The notes: generated by a model not told the origin, from the sequence alone. Positions 49,111 to 57,067 are shown, counted from the first letter of the stretch. The stretch: 64,000 nucleotides of DNA from Sedimenticola hydrogenitrophicus (GCF_029017505.1 NZ_JAQGEI010000016.1:40455-104454), one strand, 5' to 3'. Made by a program: numbers and translations.

Positions 49111-49362
49111 ATGGTCATGGACATTGAAACTATCGTTAAAACGGCGATTGCCAATCAGAAAATGATCGATGTGGAATCGATTTCATTGGCGACCTCGCTC
49201 CAGGATCTTGGGGTTACTTCACTGGATGCGATCACCATCGTCTACGAGGTCGAGGAGATCTGTGACATTGAAGTGCCGAATGATGAGCTGGAGAACCTTC
49301 GAACTGTCCAGGATATAGTGACGGGTGTGCAGTCGCTGCTGGCGAAAAAAGCCCAGGTATGA
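49111..49362 (+). CDS. Acyl carrier protein, dedicated copy
   Basis: 83-aa ACP-like four-helix protein. The phosphopantetheine serine lies in LGVTSLDAITIVYEVEE, a variant of the DSL motif (TSL). The protein is acidic, with VEEICDIEVPNDELENLRTVQDI forming helices II-III. It is not next to fabD/fabG/fabF of the housekeeping pathway, so it is a pathway-specific ACP. Its TGA stop overlaps the KAS start (ATGA), so the two are translationally coupled. It is divergent from rpfC. Confidence 0.88.
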   Translation: MVMDIETIVKTAIANQKMIDVESISLATSLQDLGVTSLDAITIVYEVEEICDIEVPNDELENLRTVQDIVTGVQSLLAKKAQV

Positions 49363-50576
49363 CCCGGGATGAGACCAGCCGGGTGGTGGTCACCGGCCTC
49401 GGCTCGGTGTCGGCGCTGGGCCTCGATACGGACCAGTTCTGGGCAGCCGTGAAAACCGGGCAGAGCGGCATCGCTCCGCTGCAAGGATTTTCTGATGAGA
49501 CGCTGAAGATCAGGCTGGGCGCGCAGGTCAAGGGGTTTGACGCGGCGGCTCACTTTTCCAGCAGGGATCTCCCGCTCCTGGATCGCTACAGCCAGTTCGC
49601 CCTGGTGGCGTGCCGCGAAGCCATCGGACAGGCCGGCCTGGAACCAGCCGCCCTGTTTGATGCGGCGGCGGTTATCGGCACCGGTTGTGGGGGCAAAGAG
49701 ACCGATGAAATCACCTACACCCATCTCTATAAACAGCAGAAATCCCGCGCCCATCCGTTTACCATCCCCAGGGGCATGCCCAGTGCCGCCGCCAGCCAAG
49801 TGAGCATGCAGCTTTCCATTGCCGGGCCGGTGTTCACCGTCTCCAGCGCCTGTTCGTCGGCCAATCACGCCATCGCCCAGGCGGCGCTGCTGATCCGTGC
49901 CGGGGTGGTGGAGGTTGCCATCGCCGGCGGTACCGATGCACCCTTCACCTATGGGTTATTGAAGGCCTGGGAAGCGCTGAGGGTGGTCTCCACGGACAAT
50001 TGCCGACCGTTTTCGGCCGACCGTAGCGGTCTGGTGTTGGGGGAGGGGGCGGGAATGGTGGTGCTGGAATCGGAACGCCACGCCAGGCGGCGTGGCGCAT
50101 CTATTCTCGCCCGGCTCGCCGGCTCGGGCATGACGGCGGATGCCGGTCATATTACCGACCCGTCCGCTGACGGGGCGGCACGCGCCATCCGCGCCGCACT
50201 CAGGGATGCCTCCATCGACGCTCAGGTGGTGGATTATGTGAATGCGCATGGCACCGGCACCCTGGCCAATGACCGTACCGAAACCGAGGCACTGCATCGG
50301 GTGTTCGGTGCGCATGCCAAGGAGTTGATGGTCTCATCCACCAAGGCGATGCACGGCCATGCGCTGGGGGCATCCGGTGGTCTGGAGTTTATCGCCACGG
50401 TGTTGGCACTGCGTGACGGGATCATCCCGCCCACTATCAATTTCACCGGGCCGGGCGAGGGGTGTGATCTGGACTATGTGCCGAATGTCGCCCGGGAGAA
50501 AAAAATCCGCGTGGCGATCTCCAACTCGTTTGCGTTCGGCGGACTCAATGCGGTACAGGTGCTTCAGGCAGTCTAA
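49359..50576 (+). CDS. Beta-ketoacyl-ACP synthase (KAS I/II family), dedicated copy
   Basis: 405-aa decarboxylating condensing enzyme. The Cys-His-His triad is complete: C165 (SSACSSANHA), H297 (NAHGTGTLANDRTE) and H334 (STKAMHGHALGAS), with K329. Length and motifs match FabF-like enzymes, including those of polyene and other secondary fatty-acid systems. With the ACP upstream it forms a minimal chain-extension pair. No ketoreductase is adjacent, so reduction must come from the housekeeping FabG. I infer a role in making the acyl-ACP precursor used by the RpfF-like enzyme. Confidence 0.9.
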   Translation: MTRDETSRVVVTGLGSVSALGLDTDQFWAAVKTGQSGIAPLQGFSDETLKIRLGAQVKGFDAAAHFSSRDLPLLDRYSQFALVACREAIGQAGLEPAALFDAAAVIGTGCGGKETDEITYTHLYKQQKSRAHPFTIPRGMPSAAASQVSMQLSIAGPVFTVSSACSSANHAIAQAALLIRAGVVEVAIAGGTDAPFTYGLLKAWEALRVVSTDNCRPFSADRSGLVLGEGAGMVVLESERHARRRGASILARLAGSGMTADAGHITDPSADGAARAIRAALRDASIDAQVVDYVNAHGTGTLANDRTETEALHRVFGAHAKELMVSSTKAMHGHALGASGGLEFIATVLALRDGIIPPTINFTGPGEGCDLDYVPNVAREKKIRVAISNSFAFGGLNAVQVLQAV

Positions 50577-50845
50577 ATCCCGGGACTCGCCAGGTTCGAC
50601 CTGTCCATGGCTCGCGCGTCTCTGGTTTACAGATGGGGATGACAGATGGCAAATGAACTCTCGCCAAGACACCAAGAGCGCAAAGTTTAACGGCAGCAAT
50701 CGGTTTTCTTTGGCGTGCTTGGCGTCTTGGCGAGAGTAATAAGCCTTTACAGATCAGGGACCGGGAAGGTGCCGTCGGTACAAAAAATTGTTCGGCCGCT
50801 TTGGGCGGCCCAAGGGTATTGCAGGGGTGTTGCGGTGCACCCGGC
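50577..50845. repeat. Composite intergenic repeat module, copy 2
   Basis: 269 bp between the convergent KAS and methyltransferase genes. It aligns with parts of 5761-6308: the left part GACTCG/GTCTCTGG...GGCAAATGAAC, the perfect 20/19-bp inverted repeat starting ACTCTCGCCAAGAC (50657-50737), and the right flank GACCGGGAAGGTGCCG...TTTGGGCGGCC. In this copy the left part abuts the inverted repeat directly. No gene seen. Confidence 0.75.
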
Positions 50846-51907
50846 TTATCCGGTTTTACGGTAGCGGTAGTGACCGTTGCCGAAGAACTCGCCTGACTGG
50901 GGAGCAAAGAGCACCACCTTGCAGACGGTAAAATAGTTGTTCCAGTAGCGGATATCATCCTCCGACAGCAGTGTCTCATGCAGCCGTTCGATCTGCTCCC
51001 AGAATCGACGATGCCATTCGTCTATGGTGCGCCAGTAGTTCATACCGTTGATGTAGACCCCCAGCTCGGGCGTGAGATGCCGCTGCTGATTCAACATCTC
51101 CTGATGCGGCCACACCCGCCCACCAGGAAAGTAGGCCCCGACCGGCGTCTGCCGCGCATTGAAGTACTGGGGAAACACCGGTTGCGAGACGATCAGGTGC
51201 AGAAACACCCGGCCTCCCGGTTTCAGCAGGGAGGCCATGAGGCGAAATATGGCATCCAGATTGTTCACCTGTTCGAATACCGCAATCGAGATCACCAGGT
51301 CATAGGATTCAAGGCCCAGCTCATCCGCCGGGATGTTGCTGATATCATTTTCAATCAGGGTGAGATTGGCCTTGCTGAACAGGTGGTCGCTCTCCTGTTG
51401 TTTGCTGCGTATGTAATCCGCCTGTGTCTTGCTGGCGGTGATGGTGACCACCTCGACATCCGGAAAGTGCTTGAACAGGTAGGCTTCGAAGGAACCGAAC
51501 CCACAGCCGATATTCAGGATCCTCTCTCCTCCGCGGATTTCCGCGCGCTCACAGATCAGGCGAAACTTCTCGTCCTGTGCCTGCTCCAGACTGCAGCTGC
51601 TCTGCATGACCTGTTCCGGCGTATCGCCATAGTAGGCCATGGAATAGGCCATGTAGTCCCGATCCAGGAAAGACTGGAAAAACTTCAGGGGCTGGTCGTA
51701 ATGAACCGACATGAGCTCATCCGTCTCTTCCCAGGTCGGGCCCTGATCGGTGGTGATTCCGAAGGCTTCGAGGGTGTGTTTTTTATCGGCTTCGCTCCGA
51801 TATTCCCGATTGAAATAGCGCGTCAGGCGGGTTTCGTAGAGCTGCAGCTCAGGCGAGCCGTAGGGGTGTATCCCGGCTTGGTGGAGTTTGGTTATCAGCG
51901 TGCTCAT
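50846..51907 (-). CDS. SAM-dependent methyltransferase, CFA/CNMT family
   Basis: 353 aa. The sequence DYMAYSMAYYGDTPEQ, LEQAQDEKFRLICERAEI and the SAM-binding loop LNIGCGFGSF (131-140) place it in the cyclopropane-fatty-acid-synthase superfamily. The C-terminal HETLLSEDDIRYWNNYF and GEFFGNGHYRYRKT segment is closer to the CNMT-like subgroup than to housekeeping Cfa. Substrate could be an unsaturated acyl chain (cyclopropane or methyl branch) or an amine. Its position among rpf-type genes and 18 bp after the REC/HPt gene suggests a lipid-signal role, which is inference. Confidence 0.82.
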   Translation of the reverse strand: MSTLITKLHQAGIHPYGSPELQLYETRLTRYFNREYRSEADKKHTLEAFGITTDQGPTWEETDELMSVHYDQPLKFFQSFLDRDYMAYSMAYYGDTPEQVMQSSCSLEQAQDEKFRLICERAEIRGGERILNIGCGFGSFEAYLFKHFPDVEVVTITASKTQADYIRSKQQESDHLFSKANLTLIENDISNIPADELGLESYDLVISIAVFEQVNNLDAIFRLMASLLKPGGRVFLHLIVSQPVFPQYFNARQTPVGAYFPGGRVWPHQEMLNQQRHLTPELGVYINGMNYWRTIDEWHRRFWEQIERLHETLLSEDDIRYWNNYFTVCKVVLFAPQSGEFFGNGHYRYRKTG

Positions 51908-51925
51908 AATTCAGTCCCGAGAAAT

Positions 51926-53482
51926 TCATTCCTTCCTGTGGGCTGAATTATTACCTTGGGAGAGGTACTCAATCAAGGCCACAATGGTGGCATCCCGGCA
52001 ATTTTCCGTATCTGCCAGAAGATTTTCCAGATGGTGAGCGGGATCCTGTTGTTTGATCCGGGTGAGACGCACTGCCAGACGATAGAGGTTCAGCGCCCCC
52101 AGATTGCCGGCGGTGTCCTTCAGTTTGTGGCCATAATCCTGGATCGATTTGATCTCCTGTCTGCTGACCGACTGTTTCAGTCCCTGGATCAATGCACTGC
52201 TCTCCTTATCAAACTGATCGATAAGTTCCAACAGGAAGTCATGCTCTTTTCCCAGCCGTTTCAATTCCTCGAGCTGGTGTGTATCGAGTGTCAGGCTGTC
52301 GTTGTGATACCGGGCCCCTACCGAGGCGGCGGGGTAATCGAATATCCCCTCATTGTGGTCCGTCTGCACGCCCGCCCTGATGATCGTTTCGAGCAGGCGC
52401 TGGGTGGACACCGGTTTGACGATCAGGTGGTCAATATCCGCTTCCTCGCACGCCCGGATTATCTGGGAGTTGGGGGAATCGAGCAGCAGTATGAAGGGGA
52501 TCCAGGGTTGATTCAGATGTGCGAAACGATAGAGCTTTATCGCTTCCATTCCGGATATTTCCGGCATCTCCGCATCCAGGATTGCGAGGTCGAAATGGTG
52601 ATTGTCGAGCGCCTCGAGAATCTGTCCGCTGTCATTGATCAGAAAGGTCTGATGGCCGGCATTATCGAGGATTCTGCGCAGCTTTCTGCTTTCACTGATG
52701 CTGTCGCAGGCAATCAGGATGTCAAGCGGCGGCCGCCCTTTTTCCGCTTCATAGTGGTCGAGCAACTGAACCACGTTAGGGCGATGCAGGGCGGTTTCAC
52801 GGGCACTGTGAAGCGCCTTGAAGAGCAGGGTCTTGTCGACGGGGGCGGCGAGAAGCCCGGAGTATCCCACGGTATAGAGTTGCTCGGCCCGGGACGGCAG
52901 GGTGCTGCCGTAATGAATCAGGTACAGCGACTGCAGCAGGGGCTCCGTGCGGAGTGCGAGGGCGAATTGGCACTCCTCCATGTCCAGGCCGCGCTGATCG
53001 ACGATGACCGTCTGAAACGGTCTGTCCGAATCTGCGGCCTCAATCAGCTTGGCAAATGCCCTTACGCTGTTGCCGACCTGGGTGAATTCCACTCCCCAGC
53101 TGTTGAGGTGTTCGGATATTTCATGTTTTCCCTTCTTGTTACCGGACAACAGAAGCAGGCGAATACGGCTTAATGACTCTATGGTGCAAGGTCGCGGTCC
53201 GCGCTCCGCTTTATTGGGGTGGGGTGTTTCCCCGGTCGCTTCGGTTGGCTGAGCGTCGCCGCTCGCTTCGAGGCCGGGTTCGGGAGCGGCTTTCCGCTGT
53301 GTGGCGACCAGGCTGTAGATGATGATCAGGCTGATCAACAGGGCGGGTAAAAGCAACCCGAGCGGGGGCTGCCCGATTAATATCAACAGGTCAAGGCTCA
53401 GGACTCCGGCGATGCCGAGGTAACCTGGTATTCCCTGGGTTTTCATGACGCCGGCTCGCGTTGTGCTGTCGTTGCTTTCCAT
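51926..53482 (-). CDS. Membrane-anchored receiver/HPt protein, kinase-less RpfC-tail paralogue
   Basis: 518 aa. Two hydrophobic helices (about 18-60) are followed by a Pro/Glu-rich linker (about 65-100), then a degenerate receiver-like domain (about 105-230, without the N-terminal acidic pair). A second receiver (about 253-372) has D303 in LAILDAEMPEISG and K356 in VKPVS, and an HPt domain has H452 in GHKLKDTAGNLGA. There is no kinase core. The order pseudo-REC, REC, HPt and phrases such as KLYRFAHLNQPWIPFILL and VKPVSTQRLLETI mirror the C-terminal half of the RpfC-like kinase (KIFRFAHPENSIPFIIL, TKPVSAQRLNQVI), so it is probably a partial duplicate. It lies 12 bp after rpfG. Confidence 0.85.
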   Translation of the reverse strand: MESNDSTTRAGVMKTQGIPGYLGIAGVLSLDLLILIGQPPLGLLLPALLISLIIIYSLVATQRKAAPEPGLEASGDAQPTEATGETPHPNKAERGPRPCTIESLSRIRLLLLSGNKKGKHEISEHLNSWGVEFTQVGNSVRAFAKLIEAADSDRPFQTVIVDQRGLDMEECQFALALRTEPLLQSLYLIHYGSTLPSRAEQLYTVGYSGLLAAPVDKTLLFKALHSARETALHRPNVVQLLDHYEAEKGRPPLDILIACDSISESRKLRRILDNAGHQTFLINDSGQILEALDNHHFDLAILDAEMPEISGMEAIKLYRFAHLNQPWIPFILLLDSPNSQIIRACEEADIDHLIVKPVSTQRLLETIIRAGVQTDHNEGIFDYPAASVGARYHNDSLTLDTHQLEELKRLGKEHDFLLELIDQFDKESSALIQGLKQSVSRQEIKSIQDYGHKLKDTAGNLGALNLYRLAVRLTRIKQQDPAHHLENLLADTENCRDATIVALIEYLSQGNNSAHRKE

Positions 53483-53494
53483 AGCATCTGCCTA

Positions 53495-54550
53495 CTAGTT
53501 GAGGTTTTCATGGCTGATCGACAAGTCGTCGTGAATCTCGAGTACTTTGTCCTGGTTGGCTAGAAATGCGTCCACGCAATCCGGATCGAAGTGCCTGCCC
53601 CGCTGGGCTTCCAGATAGCCCAGTGTTCGATCCAGGGACCAGGCGTTTTTATAGGGGCGCTCAGATCGCAACGCGTCAAATACATCGGCAACGGCAACCA
53701 CGCGCGCTTCAATGGGAATTTCGCTGCCGACCAATCCCTGGGGGTAGCCCTTGCCATCGAAGCGCTCGTGATGGCCGTAGGCGATGACCGCGCCCGCCTG
53801 GATGTAGCAGGAGGTGCTGCCACGCAGGATGTCATAGCCGATCCGGGTATGGGTCTGCATGATGCTCCACTCCTGGCTGGTCAGTTTGCCGGGCTTCAGC
53901 AGAATGTGATCCGGTATGCCGATCTTGCCGATATCGTGCATGGGTGCGGCCAGGCGGATGACTTCGCACAGGTTGTCATCCAGGTTGAGAGAGCGGGCGA
54001 TCAGGCAGGCGAAGTCGGACATGCGAATGACATGGTCACCGGTCTCCTCATCACGAAATTCACCGGCCTTCGCAAGACGCAGCAGCGTCTCCTTTTCACG
54101 ATGCTGCAGCTCTTCGGTTTTTCGTGAGATCTCCTGTTCCAGCCAGCGGGCCCGGTCTTTTATGATGACCTGCTGTTTTCTCAGTTGCAGCAGATTGCGG
54201 CAGCGGGCACGACACTCATAGTGGTCGATCGGCTTGGAGAGGAAATCCGTGGCGCCGGCCTCCAGCGCCTGGTAGCGAATCGATTTGTCGTCGATGCAGG
54301 TGATGATGACCAGCGGTATGTCGGTACAGGAGGGAATCTTGCGAAACCAGCGGGTGAACTCGACCCCATCCATGTTGGGCATTTTGTAATCCGTGATGAC
54401 CAGATCGTGGTTGTTGTGTTTCGCCCACTCCAGTGCTTTTACCGGATCAGAGAAACACTCCACATGTATGCTGTCATCAATAGAGAGGATCAACTCCTCA
54501 AGGATCATCAGACTGATGGTCTGGTCATCTAGAATCAATACGGTTGGCAT
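53495..54550 (-). CDS. rpfG: RpfG-like response regulator with HD-GYP domain
   Basis: 351 aa. N-terminal receiver with phospho-acceptor D54 (VITDYKMPNMDG) and K106, a coiled-coil linker (about 125-155), then an HD-GYP domain with HDIGKIGIPDHILLKPG (H205/D206) and HHERFDGKGYPQGL (GYP at 268-270). RpfG proteins degrade cyclic di-GMP when phosphorylated by RpfC, linking the signal to biofilm dispersal and exoenzyme output. Start at 54550 is set by GAGGA seven bases upstream; frames to 54598 lack a site. It is first gene of a three-gene minus-strand unit with the REC/HPt and methyltransferase genes. Confidence 0.93.
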   Translation of the reverse strand: MPTVLILDDQTISLMILEELILSIDDSIHVECFSDPVKALEWAKHNNHDLVITDYKMPNMDGVEFTRWFRKIPSCTDIPLVIITCIDDKSIRYQALEAGATDFLSKPIDHYECRARCRNLLQLRKQQVIIKDRARWLEQEISRKTEELQHREKETLLRLAKAGEFRDEETGDHVIRMSDFACLIARSLNLDDNLCEVIRLAAPMHDIGKIGIPDHILLKPGKLTSQEWSIMQTHTRIGYDILRGSTSCYIQAGAVIAYGHHERFDGKGYPQGLVGSEIPIEARVVAVADVFDALRSERPYKNAWSLDRTLGYLEAQRGRHFDPDCVDAFLANQDKVLEIHDDLSISHENLN

Positions 54551-54708
54551 AACCAAATCCTCAGGCATCCGGTTGGCAGAGCGAGTCGTGTGTCGCATTC
54601 AGTCCGGGATGAAAGCGGATGCCTCTCACTTATGGTCAGTATGAAGTAAAAACATACTAGGTTATTCAAAAACAAAAAGATAGCGGTGCAGCTGTTCCCG
54701 GTCGGCGG

Positions 54709-55506
54709 CTAATTCTCACTAAATAACTGCTGTAACAGGGTGCGAATATTGCCCGCCTCGAAGGGCTTGTCGCAAATGGCGGAGACCCCGGCCTGCTGGA
54801 TGGCGGCCAGTCGGCTCTCGCGCTCTTCGCTGGTCACCATGATAATCGGGATGCTGGATTGACTGCTGTTGGCGCGGACATGGTTCACCAGCGCCTCGCC
54901 GTCCATCTCCGGCATGTTGTAATCAGTCACGATGAGATCGAAAAAGTTGCCTTCCAGCAGCTCCATGGCCTCCTTCCCGTTGTTCGCCTCGGTGAAGATT
55001 TCCAGGCCCATGTCGGTCAGGGTTTTGCGCAGGTGCTTGCGGGCAAAGCCGCTGTCGTCCACCAGCAGGACGTGGAGGCTTTCCGGATCGTAGCTGCCCA
55101 GGTTGAGCGCCTGTGGATCGAGATACTCCAGAGTCGAGCCAAGGGCGATGCGCAGGGAGTCCTGGGTAAACGGTTTGGGCAGAATGGCGATGGCGCCGGC
55201 CTGGCGAATCGGGTCCAGGTAACGGAAACGGGTTTCACTGGAGATCAGCATGAAGGCGGTATCCCCGATCGGATCGGTCTCGCGCATGCGGTGCACCAGA
55301 TCGGTGCCGGTCATGTCGGGCAGGTAGAGCGTGCTGATCACCAGATCCGGCGCGTACTCGACCATCAGGTCGAGGACTTCGCGGCCGCTGGTGACCGGGC
55401 TGATACGGTGTATTCCCAGATTGTTGAGATAGCGGGTGACTATCTTCTGCTGGGTAGCGGAAGGTTCAACCAGTATCACCATCAGATCATTGAGAGTCAG
55501 CGACAT
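54709..55506 (-). CDS. Tandem receiver-domain protein with a pseudo-receiver
   Basis: 265 aa made only of two CheY-like receivers. Receiver 1 (about 8-125) has T59 where the phospho-acceptor aspartate should be (VISTLYLPDMTG) and only one acidic residue in its N-terminal pocket, so it cannot be phosphorylated normally; K111 is kept. Receiver 2 (about 144-262) is canonical, with D150/D151, D195 (IVTDYNMPEMDG) and K247. No output domain. It is about 160 bp upstream of rpfG on the same strand. It probably acts as a phospho-sink, adaptor or scaffold, which is inference. Confidence 0.85.
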   Translation of the reverse strand: MSLTLNDLMVILVEPSATQQKIVTRYLNNLGIHRISPVTSGREVLDLMVEYAPDLVISTLYLPDMTGTDLVHRMRETDPIGDTAFMLISSETRFRYLDPIRQAGAIAILPKPFTQDSLRIALGSTLEYLDPQALNLGSYDPESLHVLLVDDSGFARKHLRKTLTDMGLEIFTEANNGKEAMELLEGNFFDLIVTDYNMPEMDGEALVNHVRANSSQSSIPIIMVTSEERESRLAAIQQAGVSAICDKPFEAGNIRTLLQQLFSEN

Positions 55507-55580
55507 CTTCTCGCCCGGCAGGAGTCCATAATGAATGGTAGCGGCCGGTATGCGCCATTCTTTATCCCGTCGCCAATTAG

Positions 55581-55727
55581 CGGCTCAAGTTTCGGAGTTC
55601 AATGCGCGTCGGCAGGGCGGGATACCCCCCTTCCGGGACCGTCGGAGGTAGGGATATATTCACAGCGCGTCCCGGAAAGGGGGGGGCGCCCGGCGTGCGG
55701 AACTGAACTCCGAATCTTGAGCTGCCG
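55581..55727. repeat. Long inverted repeat between the tandem receiver gene and thrH
   Basis: About 147 nt. Arms CGGCTCAAG-t-TTCGGAGTTCA (55581-55601) and TGAACTCCGAA-t-CTTGAGcTGCCG (55704-55727) pair, and the stem continues through a CCCCCCTTCCGGGAC / GTCCCGGAAAGGGGGG segment, making an almost full-length hairpin. The 5507-to-5788 style gap around it (55507-55788) holds no gene. No second copy was seen in this window. Confidence 0.75.
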
Positions 55728-55788
55728 GGTGGTCTGCGGTGCAGGGCGCGCCTGGGCGGATGCCCAGGCGTTGGCTCTCAAGCCGCGC

Positions 55789-56394
55789 TCAAAGGGTGCG
55801 GTTGCTGGCCTCCCGAAACGCATCCCGGAAGGCTGCGTAATCGGTGACCACCGGGAATTGGGGGAATTCGTCAATGACATTCTGAGGTGGGCGGAACAGG
55901 ATTCCCCGGTCGGCCTCCGCGAGCATTGAGGTGTCGTTGTAGGAGTCGCCGGCAGCGATAACCCGGAAGTTTAGGTCGTGGAACGCCTTGACCGCCTGAC
56001 GCTTCGGATCCTTCTGCCGGATATGGTAGTCCTCAACCATGCCGTTATCGGCGATGGCGAGCTTGTGGCAGAGCAGGGTGGGGTGTCCCAGTTGGCGCAT
56101 CATGGGGGCTGCGAACTCATAAAAGGTATCCGAGAGAATCACCACCTGAAACCGTTCCCGCAGCCAGTCGAGAAATTCCCGTGCCCCCTCCAGTGGCGAC
56201 ATGCCGGCGATAACCGCCTGTATATCTCCCAGCCCAAGCTTGTGCCGCCGCAGGATCTGCAGGCGCTGCCGCATCAGCACATCATAATCAGGTATATCGC
56301 GGGTGGTCGCCTTGAGTTCGTCGATTCCGGTTCGTTCGGCAAAGTTGATCCAGATTTCGGGTATCAGCACCCCTTCGAGGTCGAGACAGGCCAT
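55789..56394 (-). CDS. thrH: Phosphoserine phosphatase / homoserine phosphotransferase ThrH
   Basis: HAD-superfamily enzyme (201 aa). In Pseudomonas ThrH dephosphorylates phosphoserine and can transfer the phosphate to homoserine. Motif I DLEGVL (D5 as nucleophile, MACLDLEGVLIPEIW), the conserved TRDIPDYDVLMRQRL, motif II VVILSDTFYEFA, and motif III/IV RQKDPKRQAVKAF with AAGDSYNDTSML are present. The ATG at 56394 gives the canonical MACLDLEGVL start; an upstream TTG at 56421 is less likely. Confidence 0.93.
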   Translation of the reverse strand: MACLDLEGVLIPEIWINFAERTGIDELKATTRDIPDYDVLMRQRLQILRRHKLGLGDIQAVIAGMSPLEGAREFLDWLRERFQVVILSDTFYEFAAPMMRQLGHPTLLCHKLAIADNGMVEDYHIRQKDPKRQAVKAFHDLNFRVIAAGDSYNDTSMLAEADRGILFRPPQNVIDEFPQFPVVTDYAAFRDAFREASNRTL

Positions 56395-56545
56395 TTCCAC
56401 GCGTTGTTTCTCCTGCGGCAAAAACCATTGGGAAGCATTAGTCCGATATAAAAAACGCCGCTAGGATACACCATGCCTCAGGGGAAGGGCAGCATTGATA
56501 TGTGGGGTGTAGAAGGGGTAGTAATGTGTCGTATGCGTAAAAAGG

Positions 56546-56574
56546 TTGACGTATACGTTACCCTTGTCTATATT
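56546..56574 (+). promoter_or_regulatory. Promoter and candidate operator of the MerR-type regulator
   Basis: TTGACG (56546-56551), a 17-bp spacer and TATATT (56569-56574). A perfect 10-bp palindrome ACGTATACGT (56549-56558) overlaps the -35 region, and a degenerate GTCGTATGCGTA lies about 20 bp upstream. The palindrome is in position for autoregulation by the downstream MerR-family protein. CGAGGAG follows close to the start codon. Confidence 0.65.
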
Positions 56575-56594
56575 GCCTTTCCGAGGAGTAGAGA

Positions 56595-56990
56595 ATGGAT
56601 AAGTTGCTGACAGTTACCGAATTGGCCGAAGCGTTCAATGTGACACCGAGAACCATCCGGTTCTATGAGACTAAAGGGTTGATCAGCCCCCAGCGTGTGG
56701 GGTCTACCAGGGTCTACACTTATCGTGACCGCGCGCGATTGAAATTGATCCTGCGCGCCAAGCGTCTCGGTTTTTCGCTGACGGACATTCGCGAATATCT
56801 GAACCTGTATAACGTGGATCCGGAGCAGATTGAACAGCAGCACCTGCTGTTGACCAAGATCAGCCGTCGCATAGAGGAGCTTGAGCAGCAACAGGAGGAC
56901 CTGGTGGCGACCCTGGATGAACTGCGGGATATCGAGCAGCAGGCATTGTCGAATATTAAGAAAAGAGCCGCCGCCGGCCACACCAAGTAG
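56595..56990 (+). CDS. MerR-family transcriptional regulator
   Basis: 131 aa. N-terminal winged-helix TVTELAEAFNVTPRTIRFYETKGLISPQR (6-34) and the wing with TRVYTYRDRARLKLILRAKRLGFSL, then a dimerisation coiled-coil (about 80-120). There are no metal-binding cysteines, so it is not a metal sensor. It resembles the LiuR-type group controlling branched-chain amino-acid or fatty-acid catabolism, and it directly precedes the beta-oxidation genes, which it probably regulates. GAGGAG is the ribosome-binding site. Confidence 0.88.
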   Translation: MDKLLTVTELAEAFNVTPRTIRFYETKGLISPQRVGSTRVYTYRDRARLKLILRAKRLGFSLTDIREYLNLYNVDPEQIEQQHLLLTKISRRIEELEQQQEDLVATLDELRDIEQQALSNIKKRAAAGHTK

Positions 56991-57067
56991 CCCGGAGAGC
57001 GGAATTTCAGCGTGTTTAGCGCGGATCAACAAACTGACGATTGGCACCTACAATGGCGGAGAACGCA

